From Aalborgiella sp031424795 (GTDB taxonomy: Bacteria > Pseudomonadota > Gammaproteobacteria > Burkholderiales > Burkholderiaceae_C): 14,013 nucleotides of DNA. The notes beneath the pieces were generated by a model. That model was not told where the DNA came from and made no database searches. It was given only the letters and a program-made list of their open reading frames with translations. A program made the position numbers and the translations under genes. Below are positions 6,718-13,967 of this stretch, piece by piece (the first letter of the stretch is position 1; each line of letters begins with the position of its first letter). Location of the stretch: assembly GCA_031424795.1 (NCBI GenBank), contig JANPIC010000088.1, forward strand, positions 1 to 14,013. The letters are read 5' to 3'.

Positions 6718-6724
6718 ATTGTTA

Positions 6725-6755
6725 TAGCCGGCGTATTTATTGCCTAATAAGCTAT
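6725..6755. repeat. Dispersed intergenic repeat, copy A
   Basis: These 31 bases are identical to 10838-10868. The repeat starts TAGCCGGCG and ends AATAAGCTAT. Its ends can pair (TAGC with GCTA), and in this copy the pairing extends to TATAGC (6723-6728) with GCTATA (6751-6756). Downstream similarity continues loosely, with TAGCAA about 10 bases later in both copies. It lies just upstream of the grpE promoter. Confidence 0.85.
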
Positions 6756-6780
6756 ATTATTTGTAGCAAATTTGCAATAA

Positions 6781-6808
6781 CTTGAAAAACACTCAGTCGC
6801 CCTCACCT
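6781..6808 (+). promoter_or_regulatory. Sigma-32-like heat-shock promoter of grpE
   Basis: CTTGAAA (6781-6787) matches the sigma-32 -35 consensus exactly. After 13 bases, CCTCACCT (6801-6808) matches 5 of the 7 fixed bases of CCCCATnT. Spacing and -10 form match the element upstream of dnaK. Transcription would start near 6815, between the TTG at 6782 and the ATG at 6842, so the ATG is the true grpE start. Confidence 0.75.
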
Positions 6809-6841
6809 GCTAAATCTCTTTCAATTTACCGTATCTTTAGC

Positions 6842-7462
6842 ATGTCTGAAAATAAAAAACCCGAACAAAATCAAGACCTTAGCAAAACTTCTGAGCCTTT
6901 GAACCCCACTCACATGGGTGCGGATGGCGTGCCATTGGACGCATCACCAGAAGAGCGCGAGGCAGCTTTAGCCGCTAACGAAGTGGAAACCATCAGCGAA
7001 TTGGCGATTGCCCAAGCCGAAGTGGCCACTTTGAAAGCCAAGGTCGCCGACCTGCAAGACCAATACATGCGCGGCCAAGCCGAGGTGCAAAACGCCAGAC
7101 GCCGTGCTGATGAAGACGTCAGCAAAGCTCGCAAATTCGCCGTTGAAAGTTTTGCCGAGAGCTTGCTACCTGTGACTGACAGCTTGGAAACCGGTTTGGC
7201 CATCAAAGACGCAACGCCGGAGCAGATTCGCGAAGGTGCAACAGCCACGCTGCGTCAACTGACCAGCGCGCTGGAGCGGAACAAAGTCATCGCCATCAAC
7301 CCCGAAGCCGGCGCGAAGTTTGACCCGCATCAGCACCAAGCCATCAGCGTGGTTCCCTCAGATTTAGAGGCAAACAGCGTTGTGATGGTCTTGCAAAAAG
7401 GCTATTTGATCGCTGACCGCGTGTTGCGCCCCGCTTTGGTGACGGTTTCCGCACCGAAATAA
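6842..7462 (+). CDS. grpE: Nucleotide exchange factor GrpE
   Basis: GrpE releases ADP from DnaK and so resets the chaperone cycle; it acts as a cytoplasmic dimer. The 206-residue protein has an acidic, flexible N-terminus (about 1-45) and a long coiled-coil dimerisation helix (about 48-100, AIAQAEVATLKAKVADLQDQ). The C-terminal beta domain includes FDPHQHQAI and the family signature VLQKGYLIADRVLRPALV near the end. I place the start at ATG 6842. The open frame extends to TTG 6782, but that codon lies inside the -35 box of the heat-shock promoter. No Shine-Dalgarno is evident before 6842, so translation may depend on other leader features. dnaK follows after 123 bases with a matching promoter. 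Length is normal for the family. Confidence 0.95.
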   Translation: MSENKKPEQNQDLSKTSEPLNPTHMGADGVPLDASPEEREAALAANEVETISELAIAQAEVATLKAKVADLQDQYMRGQAEVQNARRRADEDVSKARKFAVESFAESLLPVTDSLETGLAIKDATPEQIREGATATLRQLTSALERNKVIAINPEAGAKFDPHQHQAISVVPSDLEANSVVMVLQKGYLIADRVLRPALVTVSAPK

Positions 7463-7495
7463 GCACGCTTTTATCGAAAAATTAACAGTTTTGGC

Positions 7496-7513
7496 ACTTG
7501 AAACTTTTCAAGT
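7496..7513. repeat. Palindrome over the dnaK promoter -35 box
   Basis: ACTTGAAA (7496-7503) is exactly complementary to TTTCAAGT (7506-7513) around a CT centre. The left arm contains the CTTGAAA -35 element and the right arm falls in the spacer. It could be an operator competing with sigma-32 polymerase, or put a CTTGAAA box on the opposite strand. No CIRCE element (HrcA operator) is seen. Confidence 0.5.
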
Positions 7514-7524
7514 TATCCACACCT
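7497..7524 (+). promoter_or_regulatory. Sigma-32-like heat-shock promoter of dnaK
   Basis: A consensus -35 CTTGAAA (7497-7503) is followed after 13 bases by CCACACCT (7517-7524), matching 5 of the 7 fixed bases of CCCCATnT. This repeats the grpE promoter arrangement, which supports both. An alternative -10 is CACCTTAT (7520-7527) with a 16-base spacer. The start would be near 7531, leaving a leader of about 55 bases. Confidence 0.75.
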
Positions 7525-7535
7525 TATCAAACATA

Positions 7536-7554
7536 GCCAAACACAAGGTTTGGC
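7536..7554 (+). other. Hairpin in the dnaK 5' leader
   Basis: GCCAAAC (7536-7542) pairs perfectly with GTTTGGC (7548-7554) around a 5-base ACAAG loop. It sits at the predicted 5' end of the dnaK mRNA and 20 bases before the AGGAG ribosome binding site (7575-7579), which stays free. It may stabilise the mRNA; it does not mask the ribosome binding site as a classical RNA thermometer would. Confidence 0.5.
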
Positions 7555-7585
7555 GATCAGTAATTATCAAATTTAGGAGTGAATC

Positions 7586-9559
7586 ATGGGAAGAATCATC
7601 GGTATTGACTTAGGCACCACCAACAGCTGCGTGTCTATCATCGAAGGCAATGTGCCTAAAGTGATCGAAAACGCTGAAGGTGCGCGCACCACCCCATCCA
7701 TCGTCGCCTACCAGGCTGACGGCGAAGTGCTGGTGGGTGCATCGGCCAAACGCCAAGCGGTGACCAATCCGAAAAATACTTTGTACGCCGTGAAGCGCCT
7801 GATTGGCCGCAAATTCACTGAAAAAGAAGTGCAAAAAGACATCGCTTTGATGCCTTACAAAATTGTCGCTGCTGACAATGGTGACGCGTGGGTCGAAGCC
7901 CAAGGCAAAGCCATCTCGGCACAACAAGTCAGTGCTGACATTTTGCGCAAGATGAAGAAAACCGCTGAAGACTACCTGGGCGAGCCTGTGACTGAAGCCG
8001 TCATCACCGTGCCAGCCTACTTCAACGACGCACAGCGCCAAGCCACCAAAGACGCAGGCCGCATTGCGGGTTTGGATGTCAAACGCATCATCAACGAGCC
8101 CACCGCTGCGGCGCTGGCGTTTGGCATGGACAAGATGGAAAAAGGCGACCGCAAGATTGCGGTGTATGACCTGGGTGGCGGTACGTTTGACGTGTCCATC
8201 ATCGAGATTGCCGACGTCGATGGCGAAAAGCAATTTGAAGTGCTGTCCACCAATGGCGACACCTTCTTAGGTGGTGAAGATTTTGACCAGCGCATCATCG
8301 ACTTCATCATCACCGAGTTCAAGAAAGAACAAGGCGTTGACCTGTCCAAAGACGTGCTGGCCCTGCAGCGCCTGAAAGAAGCCGCAGAAAAAGCCAAAAT
8401 CGAGTTGTCCAGCAGCGCACAAACCGATATCAACCTGCCTTACATCACGGCAGATGCCACAGGCCCTAAGCACCTGAACATCAAGATGACCCGTGCCAAG
8501 CTGGAGCAGTTGGTGGAAGAGCTGATCGAGCGCACCATTGCGCCGTGCCGCACCGCCATCAAAGACTCGGGCATCAGCGTGTCTGACATCCATGACGTGA
8601 TTTTGGTCGGCGGTATGACCCGCATGCCTAAAGTGCAAGAGAAGGTTAAAGAATTCTTCGGCAAAGAGCCACGCAAAGACGTGAACCCTGACGAAGCCGT
8701 AGCCGTGGGCGCTGCGATTCAAGGTCAAGTCTTATCTGGCGACCGCAAAGACGTGTTGCTATTAGACGTGACACCGCTGTCATTGGGCATCGAGACCATG
8801 GGCGGCGTGATGACCAAGATGATCAAGAAAAACACGACCATCCCGACCAAGTTTGCACAAACCTTCTCGACTGCTGAAGACAACCAGCCTGCGGTGACCA
8901 TCAAGGTCTTCCAGGGCGAGCGCGAAATCGCCGCCGGCAACAAAGGCCTGGGCGAGTTCAACCTCGAAGGCATTCCACCGGCATCACGCGGCACACCGCA
9001 GATTGAAGTGTCATTCGACATCGACGCCAACGGGATTTTGCATGTGGGCGCGAAAGACAAAGGCACAGGCAAAGAGAACAAAATCACCATCAAGGCGAAC
9101 TCTGGTTTGTCTGAAGCAGAAATCCAGCAAATGGTCAAAGATGCTGAGTTGAACGCTGAAGACGACAAGAAAAAGCTCGCTTTGGTGCAAGCCCGCAACC
9201 AAGGCGAAGCCACCGTGCACAGTGTGAAAAAATCACTGGGCGAGTACGGCGACAAGCTGGAAGCTGGCGAGAAAGAGAAAATCGAAGCTGCGATCAAAGA
9301 GTTGGAAGAAGCCGTTAAATCTGACGACACCGCTGCGATTGAAGCCAAAAACACCAGCTTGATGGAAGTTAGTCAAAAGTTAGGCGAAAAAATGTACGCC
9401 GACATGCAAGCGCAGGAAGCTGCGAATGCAGCGGGCGGTGCAGCAGGCGCGGCGGGTGCTGAGCAAGCCGGAGCAAAAGCGGCAGACGACAATGTGGTCG
9501 ATGCTGAAGTCAAGGAAGTTAAAGAGAAGACAGATCCTAAAGAAACTGCCAAAGGTTAA
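7586..9559 (+). CDS. dnaK: Molecular chaperone DnaK (Hsp70)
   Basis: DnaK binds exposed hydrophobic segments of client proteins in an ATP-driven cycle with DnaJ and GrpE. The 657-residue protein starts with the ATP-binding motif IGIDLGTTNSCVSI (5-18). The second phosphate motif is YDLGGGTFDVSIIEI with Thr200, equivalent to the Thr199 autophosphorylation site of E. coli. The actin-like ATPase domain ends near residue 387. The conserved linker (DVLLLDVTPLSLGIE) follows at about 389-403, then the beta-sandwich substrate domain (about 390-510) and the helical lid. The Ala/Gly-rich tail leads to VVDAEVKEVKEKTDPKETAKG, an ending longer and more charged than in E. coli. AGGAG at 7575-7579 supports the ATG. 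It is probably co-transcribed with dnaJ 123 bases downstream. Confidence 0.99.
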   Translation: MGRIIGIDLGTTNSCVSIIEGNVPKVIENAEGARTTPSIVAYQADGEVLVGASAKRQAVTNPKNTLYAVKRLIGRKFTEKEVQKDIALMPYKIVAADNGDAWVEAQGKAISAQQVSADILRKMKKTAEDYLGEPVTEAVITVPAYFNDAQRQATKDAGRIAGLDVKRIINEPTAAALAFGMDKMEKGDRKIAVYDLGGGTFDVSIIEIADVDGEKQFEVLSTNGDTFLGGEDFDQRIIDFIITEFKKEQGVDLSKDVLALQRLKEAAEKAKIELSSSAQTDINLPYITADATGPKHLNIKMTRAKLEQLVEELIERTIAPCRTAIKDSGISVSDIHDVILVGGMTRMPKVQEKVKEFFGKEPRKDVNPDEAVAVGAAIQGQVLSGDRKDVLLLDVTPLSLGIETMGGVMTKMIKKNTTIPTKFAQTFSTAEDNQPAVTIKVFQGEREIAAGNKGLGEFNLEGIPPASRGTPQIEVSFDIDANGILHVGAKDKGTGKENKITIKANSGLSEAEIQQMVKDAELNAEDDKKKLALVQARNQGEATVHSVKKSLGEYGDKLEAGEKEKIEAAIKELEEAVKSDDTAAIEAKNTSLMEVSQKLGEKMYADMQAQEAANAAGGAAGAAGAEQAGAKAADDNVVDAEVKEVKEKTDPKETAKG

Positions 9560-9594
9560 GTAAAAACCACAGGACGAGCTTTACAGGCTCTATG

Positions 9595-9633
9595 CGCCGC
9601 GCATGATGATCGACTCCGATCCTCATCGCGGCG
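9595..9633 (+). other. Long imperfect hairpin between dnaK and dnaJ
   Basis: CGCCGCG (9595-9601) pairs with CGCGGCG (9627-9633). After one bulged C, ATGA pairs with TCAT, and after a T/C mismatch GATCG pairs with CGATC around an ACTC loop (9613-9616). In all 16 bp can form. Only TTT follows, so full termination is unlikely. It may attenuate transcription or protect the upstream dnaK mRNA, giving more DnaK than DnaJ. The role is inferred. Confidence 0.6.
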
Positions 9634-9682
9634 TTTGCGCTAACTGAACCACTGCCATTGTTGAAGAAAAATACGAGCTATC

Positions 9683-10828
9683 ATGTCAAAACGCGACTAC
9701 TACGAAACGCTAGGCGTCCCTAAAAACGCTTCTGAGGAAGAGATTAAAAAATCTTATCGCAAGCTCGCGATGAAGCACCACCCTGACCGCAACCAAGGCG
9801 ATACCGCCAAAGTGGCAGAGGAAAAATTCAAGGAAGCCAAAGAAGCCTACGAAATGCTGTCAGACAGCCAAAAGCGCGCCGCGTATGACCAGCACGGCTT
9901 TGCGGGTGTCGACCCGAATATGCGCGGTGGTGCGGCCGGTGGTGAAGGTTTTGGTGGTTTTGCCGAGGCGTTTGGCGATATTTTTGGCGATGTGTTCGGC
10001 GGTCGTCAGCAAGGCGGACGTGGCCAAGGTGGCCGACAAGTCTACCGAGGCGGCGATTTAAGCTACGCCATGGAAGTGACGCTGGAAGAAGCGGCATTGG
10101 GCAAAGACGCACAAATCCGCATTCCGAGCTGGGACGATTGCACCACCTGCCACGGCAGCGGTGCCAAACCGGGCACCAAGGTGGTCACCTGCACCACCTG
10201 CCACGGACATGGCCAGGTCCAAATGCGTCAGGGCTTTTTCAGCGTGCAGCAAACCTGTCCCACCTGCAAAGGCAACGGCAAGCTGATCCCCGAGCCCTGC
10301 TCAGCCTGTATGGGTGTTGGTAAAACCAAAACCAACAAAACACTGGAAGTCAAAATCCCAGCGGGTATCGACGACAACATGCGCATCCGCTCTACCGGCA
10401 ACGGCGAGCCGGGCACCAACGGCGGCCCACCGGGCGATCTGTACATTGAAATTCGCCTGAAAAAGCACGATATTTTTGAGCGCGATGGCGACGATCTGCA
10501 TTGCTCGGTGCCTATCAGCTTCACCACTGCGGCTTTGGGCGGCGAAATCGACGTGCCAACACTAGCTGGTAAAGCGGCGATTGACATCCCTGACGGCACG
10601 CAAGCTGGCAAGCAGTTCCGACTGCGTGGCAAAGGCATCAAAGGCGTACGCAGCAGCTACCCGGGTGATTTGTACTGCCACATATCCATTGAAACACCTG
10701 TCAAACTAACAGAGCATCAACGCAAACTGCTAAAAGAGTTCGATGAATCTCTTAAAAAAGGCGGGGCTAAGCATTCACCCACGAGTGACAGCTGGGCAGA
10801 CAAGTTAAAAAGCTTTTTTAAGGGCTAA
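9683..10828 (+). CDS. dnaJ: Co-chaperone DnaJ (Hsp40)
   Basis: DnaJ delivers unfolded clients to DnaK and stimulates its ATPase. The 381-residue type I protein has a J-domain (1-70) with the essential His33-Pro34-Asp35. A Gly/Phe-rich segment follows (about 75-115, with GGEGFGGFAEAFGDIFGDVFGG). The zinc domain carries four CxxCxGxG motifs between about residues 153 and 213 (CTTCHGSG, CTTCHGHG, CPTCKGNG, CSACMGVG). The rest is the client-binding and dimerisation region. All zinc ligands are present. The upstream ribosome binding site is weak (GAG near 9675) and no heat-shock promoter is seen in the 123-base gap, so expression probably depends on read-through from dnaK past the hairpin at 9595-9633. 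It ends 55 bases from the convergent radical SAM gene. Confidence 0.98.
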   Translation: MSKRDYYETLGVPKNASEEEIKKSYRKLAMKHHPDRNQGDTAKVAEEKFKEAKEAYEMLSDSQKRAAYDQHGFAGVDPNMRGGAAGGEGFGGFAEAFGDIFGDVFGGRQQGGRGQGGRQVYRGGDLSYAMEVTLEEAALGKDAQIRIPSWDDCTTCHGSGAKPGTKVVTCTTCHGHGQVQMRQGFFSVQQTCPTCKGNGKLIPEPCSACMGVGKTKTNKTLEVKIPAGIDDNMRIRSTGNGEPGTNGGPPGDLYIEIRLKKHDIFERDGDDLHCSVPISFTTAALGGEIDVPTLAGKAAIDIPDGTQAGKQFRLRGKGIKGVRSSYPGDLYCHISIETPVKLTEHQRKLLKEFDESLKKGGAKHSPTSDSWADKLKSFFKG

Positions 10829-10837
10829 ATATGAGCT

Positions 10838-10868
10838 TAGCCGGCGTATTTATTGCCTAATAAGCTAT
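10838..10868. repeat. Dispersed intergenic repeat, copy B
   Basis: Identical over 31 bases to 6725-6755. Here it fills most of the 55-base gap between the convergent dnaJ and radical SAM genes. Pairing is possible between AGCTTA (10834-10839) and TAAGCT (10861-10866), and a second small hairpin, GCTAT (10864-10868) with ATAGC (10876-10880), overlaps its end. It may act as a bidirectional terminator. Two identical copies about 4.1 kb apart flank the whole grpE-dnaK-dnaJ cluster. Confidence 0.85.
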
Positions 10869-10883
10869 TAAATTTATAGCAAT

Positions 10884-11996
10884 TTAAAACAAACCTTGCT
10901 GCGAACTGAGTTTAGACGGATCGAATTGACGCACATTCAGTTCGTTACGCAGCTTGTTTAAACCTAAGCGTGAGCAGGTCTTACGAAAGCGCTGCGCCAG
11001 CAACTCGGCCCAAATGCCCTCGCCCTTCATGCGGGTGGCAAAATTGCTGTTGTAGCTTTTGCCAGCTTGCCGGTCGGTCGCGCCCACTTGATGCAGATCC
11101 CGCACCCTTGCCATGACACGTGCGGCACGCTCTGGGTAGTGCAAACCCAGCCATTCCTGGAACAGCGGGTTCAACTCCCACGGCAACCGCAGCACGGTAA
11201 AAAAAGCACTGCTTGCACCGGCAGCTGCTGCTGCCTCCAGCACTTGCTCCATGTCATCGTTCAAAAACGGAATTTGCGGCCCGACGCTGACACCGACAGG
11301 AATACCAGCATCCGCCAAGGTACGAATCGTGCGCAAGCGTCTGTGCGGCGCAGCGGCACGTGGCTCTAACTGACGCGCCAACAGGGCATCCAACGTCGTG
11401 ATGGTCACCACCACCATCGCCATACCACGTGTCGCCATCGGAGCGAGTAGGTCGATGTCGCGCTCTACCCCGCTGCCTTTGGTGATGATAGAAACGGGGT
11501 GATGACACCGGGAGAAAACCTCCAACACACTGCGGGTAATGCGCAGTTCGCGTTCAACGGGTTGGTAAGCGTCTGTCACCGTACCAATCGCCACCGCGCT
11601 AGGCAAGTAGCGCTTGGCTTGCAGTTCGCGTGCCAACACATCCGCCAAGTTGCTTTTGGCGATGATCTGCGTCTCAAAATCCAACCCTGGCGACAAACCC
11701 AAGTAGCTGTGTGTGGGGCGGGCGTAGCAATAAATACAACCGTGTTCGCAGCCCCGATAAGGATTCAAGCCCTGCGTGAAATACATATCGGGCGATTGGT
11801 TATGACTCAACGCCGACTTAGCAACCTCAAACCGCACCTGCGTCGTGATGGATGATGGTGCGCCGTCTTCACGCATCAAGGCCTCATGCCAACCATCGTC
11901 AAACGCTTCCCGGGCATCGACGGCATAGCGATGTGCGATGGCGCTGGCCGCACCCCGACCTTTGATCGGGGCTAAAGGGACAAGGGTTTGTTGCAT
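10884..11996 (-). CDS. Radical SAM protein, PA0069-like family
   Basis: This 370-residue protein contains the radical SAM iron-sulfur motif CxxxCxxC as Cys83, Cys87 and Cys90 (RGCEHGCIYCYARPTH). The motif should hold a [4Fe-4S] cluster that cleaves S-adenosylmethionine to a radical. The surrounding NPYRGCEHGCIYCYARPTHSY sequence and the later IITKGSG and GVSVGPQIP motifs resemble the PA0069 / Rv2578c group, a relative of spore photoproduct lyase. The substrate of this group is not known to me, and DNA repair is only a guess by relationship. No signal peptide is seen; a cytoplasmic location is expected. It is convergent with dnaJ and divergent from eptA. No Shine-Dalgarno is apparent before the chosen ATG, so the exact start is less certain than the gene itself. 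Confidence 0.9.
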   Translation of the reverse strand: MQQTLVPLAPIKGRGAASAIAHRYAVDAREAFDDGWHEALMREDGAPSSITTQVRFEVAKSALSHNQSPDMYFTQGLNPYRGCEHGCIYCYARPTHSYLGLSPGLDFETQIIAKSNLADVLARELQAKRYLPSAVAIGTVTDAYQPVERELRITRSVLEVFSRCHHPVSIITKGSGVERDIDLLAPMATRGMAMVVVTITTLDALLARQLEPRAAAPHRRLRTIRTLADAGIPVGVSVGPQIPFLNDDMEQVLEAAAAAGASSAFFTVLRLPWELNPLFQEWLGLHYPERAARVMARVRDLHQVGATDRQAGKSYNSNFATRMKGEGIWAELLAQRFRKTCSRLGLNKLRNELNVRQFDPSKLSSQQGLF

Positions 11997-12013
11997 GATA
12001 AAAAAGTTGGGCT

Positions 12014-12043
12014 TTGATTTTTTGATGGCTGATTATTTATACA
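12014..12043 (+). promoter_or_regulatory. Possible eptA promoter
   Basis: TTGATT (12014-12019) and TATACA (12038-12043) are separated by 18 bases, each matching its sigma-70 consensus at 4 of 6 positions. It lies in the 136-base divergent gap, about 90 bases before the chosen eptA start. No PmrA-type direct repeat was recognised upstream. Confidence 0.35.
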
Positions 12044-12132
12044 GTATTGCACAAATCTACAAACTTGCAAACTTAACCAGCTCTTTACCAAGTTATCAAA
12101 AACGAGCTTTCTCAATCAGAGACAATAGCGCC

Positions 12133-13845
12133 ATGTTTTTGAAATCACTCCGTTCTAAAAATTCCTCTTTTCTTAGCAACAAAGAACACAGCATTCATCC
12201 CAACTGGCTCATGGTTTTAACCAGTATTTGGCTGGCAACCATAGGCAACCTTGCACTCTGGCAAGAATTAGCACGCTTGCCAGAAATGAACGATTGGCGT
12301 GCTGTGTGGTTTGGTATCGCATTTGCCGCCTTGATTGGGGCACTGCTGTGCATGCTGATGAGTTTGCTGTGTTGGCGTTGGACATTGAAGCCCGTGATTG
12401 GACTGTTTTTAACCAGTGCCGCCTTTGGCGCTTATTTCATGCTGAGCTACCGCGTGGTCATTGACAGTTCCATGATGGTGAATGTTTTGCAAACAGACCT
12501 GAAAGAGTCATTAGACCTGTTCAGCTGGAAGCTGGTCGTCGCGGTTTTGTTTCTGGCTGTGCTGCCCATCGTTGTCCTTTGGAAACGGCAAGTCAAGCAA
12601 TTAACGGTTTTAAAAACACTGGTAGGCAATGCCCAACTTTTCTTAGCCAGCTGCGTCATCGCCGCCGTGGCAGTGTTTCCGATTTACCAAGATTTTGCGT
12701 CCAGCATGCGCAACCATATTCAACTGCGCTACTTGATCAACCCTTTGAATTCTTTTTATGGTTTGGGGCAATTGGCGATACAGCCTTTGCAAAATCCGAC
12801 AGGCACACTACAAGCCATTGGCTCAGATGCCAAACTAGGGCCAATGTATACAAACCAGCCGAAAATTCCACTCTTGGTTTTGGTAATTGGTGAAACAGCC
12901 AGGAGTGGCAATTTTGGCATCAATGGCTATGCGCGTGACACAACGCCCATGCTCAAAGCCATCAAAAAAAATGCGGACCAAAGTGGTGAACTGACCACCC
13001 AATCCGATGTTTGGTCTTGTGGCACAACAACGGCGACATCGCTACCTTGCATGTTTTCTCACTTGGGGAAATCGGCTTACGAAAACAAACAAGCTGACTA
13101 TCAAAATTTAATCGATGTTTTAGACAAAGCAGGGCTTGCCGTTATCTGGCTAGAGAATCAATCAGGCTGCAAAGGCATATGCGACCGTGTTTACCGGCAA
13201 GCGACCAGCAAACTGGATACGCCTGAATTTTGCAGTACGGGTGAATGCTTTGATGAAATCATGCTGCACAACCTTGATGCACGCCTGCGAGAAATACCCT
13301 TTGACAAGCTCAGCAAAGGTGCTGTCGTCGTGATGCACCAAATGGGCAGCCATGGCCCTGCTTATTACAAGCGATCACCCGCAGCTCTTAAAAAATTCAA
13401 ACCTGAGTGCACCAACAATGCACTTCAAGAATGCTCTCGCACTGAATTGGTGAACGCCTATGACAACAGCATTGCGTATACCGATTACTTTTTGAGCAAA
13501 GTCATTGGCATGCTGAAATCAAAAGCGGCAACCATTCAAGGTGGCATGCTGTATGTGTCTGACCATGGAGAATCGCTGGGTGAAAACAATCTCTACTTGC
13601 ATGGCCTGCCCTACGCTATTGCGCCTGATGTGCAAAAGCATGTTCCGTGGATCAGCTGGTTCGCGAATGACTTTATTGGTCGCCATAACTTAGACACAGA
13701 TTGCATGGAAAGTCGTGCTGGTAAAAAATTAAGCCACGACAACTACTTCCACACCGTGCTGGGACTCATGGATATTCAAACCGAGGTTTACAAGTCCGAT
13801 TTGGATGCCTACGCGCCTTGCAGGGTAAAGCCAACGAGGCAATAA
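12133..13845 (+). CDS. eptA: Phosphoethanolamine transferase, EptA family
   Basis: Enzymes of this family move phosphoethanolamine from phosphatidylethanolamine to lipid A on the periplasmic face of the inner membrane. This lowers surface charge and can reduce binding of cationic peptides such as polymyxin. The 570-residue protein has five N-terminal hydrophobic segments (within about residues 20-200) and a periplasmic alkaline-phosphatase-like domain. That domain shows the metal ligand region VIGETARSGN (Glu254), the family motif SCGTTTATSLPCMFS with the nucleophile threonine (Thr298-Thr300 region), HQMGSHGP (His402, His407) and VSDHGES (Asp477, His478). Several cysteines could form the usual disulfides. 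I chose ATG 12133. The frame stays open to 11938, but those codons overlap the divergent radical SAM gene and do not resemble the family. The exact acceptor (lipid A or another glycan) cannot be told from sequence alone. It is chromosomal in context and not flanked by mobile elements. Confidence 0.88.
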   Translation: MFLKSLRSKNSSFLSNKEHSIHPNWLMVLTSIWLATIGNLALWQELARLPEMNDWRAVWFGIAFAALIGALLCMLMSLLCWRWTLKPVIGLFLTSAAFGAYFMLSYRVVIDSSMMVNVLQTDLKESLDLFSWKLVVAVLFLAVLPIVVLWKRQVKQLTVLKTLVGNAQLFLASCVIAAVAVFPIYQDFASSMRNHIQLRYLINPLNSFYGLGQLAIQPLQNPTGTLQAIGSDAKLGPMYTNQPKIPLLVLVIGETARSGNFGINGYARDTTPMLKAIKKNADQSGELTTQSDVWSCGTTTATSLPCMFSHLGKSAYENKQADYQNLIDVLDKAGLAVIWLENQSGCKGICDRVYRQATSKLDTPEFCSTGECFDEIMLHNLDARLREIPFDKLSKGAVVVMHQMGSHGPAYYKRSPAALKKFKPECTNNALQECSRTELVNAYDNSIAYTDYFLSKVIGMLKSKAATIQGGMLYVSDHGESLGENNLYLHGLPYAIAPDVQKHVPWISWFANDFIGRHNLDTDCMESRAGKKLSHDNYFHTVLGLMDIQTEVYKSDLDAYAPCRVKPTRQ

Positions 13846-13846
13846 G

Positions 13847-13876
13847 TTGAATTGGCACAAATTGTGCTTCTATATT
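13847..13876 (+). promoter_or_regulatory. Possible promoter and palindrome upstream of the last gene
   Basis: TTGAAT (13847-13852) and TATATT (13871-13876) have an 18-base spacer and match consensus at 4 and 5 of 6 positions. The spacer holds a perfect 13-base palindrome, GCACAA-A-TTGTGC (13855-13867), well placed for a repressor. Confidence 0.4.
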
Positions 13877-13912
13877 TTTGTATACACTTCTAGGTATTGT
13901 TACCAGTAGCTA

Positions 13913-13929
13913 AGCCAAGCAGCTTGGCT
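13913..13929 (+). other. Short hairpin before the last gene
   Basis: AGCCAAG (13913-13919) pairs with CTTGGCT (13923-13929) around a CAG loop. No T-tract follows, so it is probably not an intrinsic terminator of eptA. It would fall in the leader of the next gene if the promoter at 13847 is used. Confidence 0.45.
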
Positions 13930-13967
13930 AAAATTGCAAGGTTTTATTCAAAAATTTAGGAAGCATC

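Noticed and set aside
6782..6841. TTG start extending GrpE by 20 residues
   Set aside because: The TTG lies inside the CTTGAAA -35 box, so it would precede the transcript start. The ATG at 6842 gives a normal GrpE.
7463..7585. CIRCE (HrcA) operator before dnaK
   Set aside because: The TTAGCACTC-N9-GAGTGCTAA motif is absent. The palindrome present has a different sequence and overlaps a sigma-32-like box.
7610..8233. Reverse-strand open frame of 207 codons inside dnaK, and a similar one at 8725-9354
   Set aside because: Both are complements of highly conserved DnaK coding sequence, without start signals or recognisable domains.
10807..10819. AAAAAGCTTTTTT near the dnaJ 3' end as a terminator
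   Set aside because: It lies within the dnaJ coding sequence (Lys-Ser-Phe-Phe-Lys codons), is a palindrome without room for a loop, and has no GC-rich stem.
11938..12132. 65-residue N-terminal extension of the EptA-type protein
   Set aside because: It overlaps the start of the divergent radical SAM gene and does not look like the family N-terminus. ATG 12133 gives a usual length and places the first membrane segment properly.
12133..13845. Mobile colistin-resistance (mcr) gene
   Set aside because: There is no insertion sequence or mobile flank, composition fits the neighbours, and the motifs are general to EptA-type enzymes. Intrinsic chromosomal eptA is the simpler reading.
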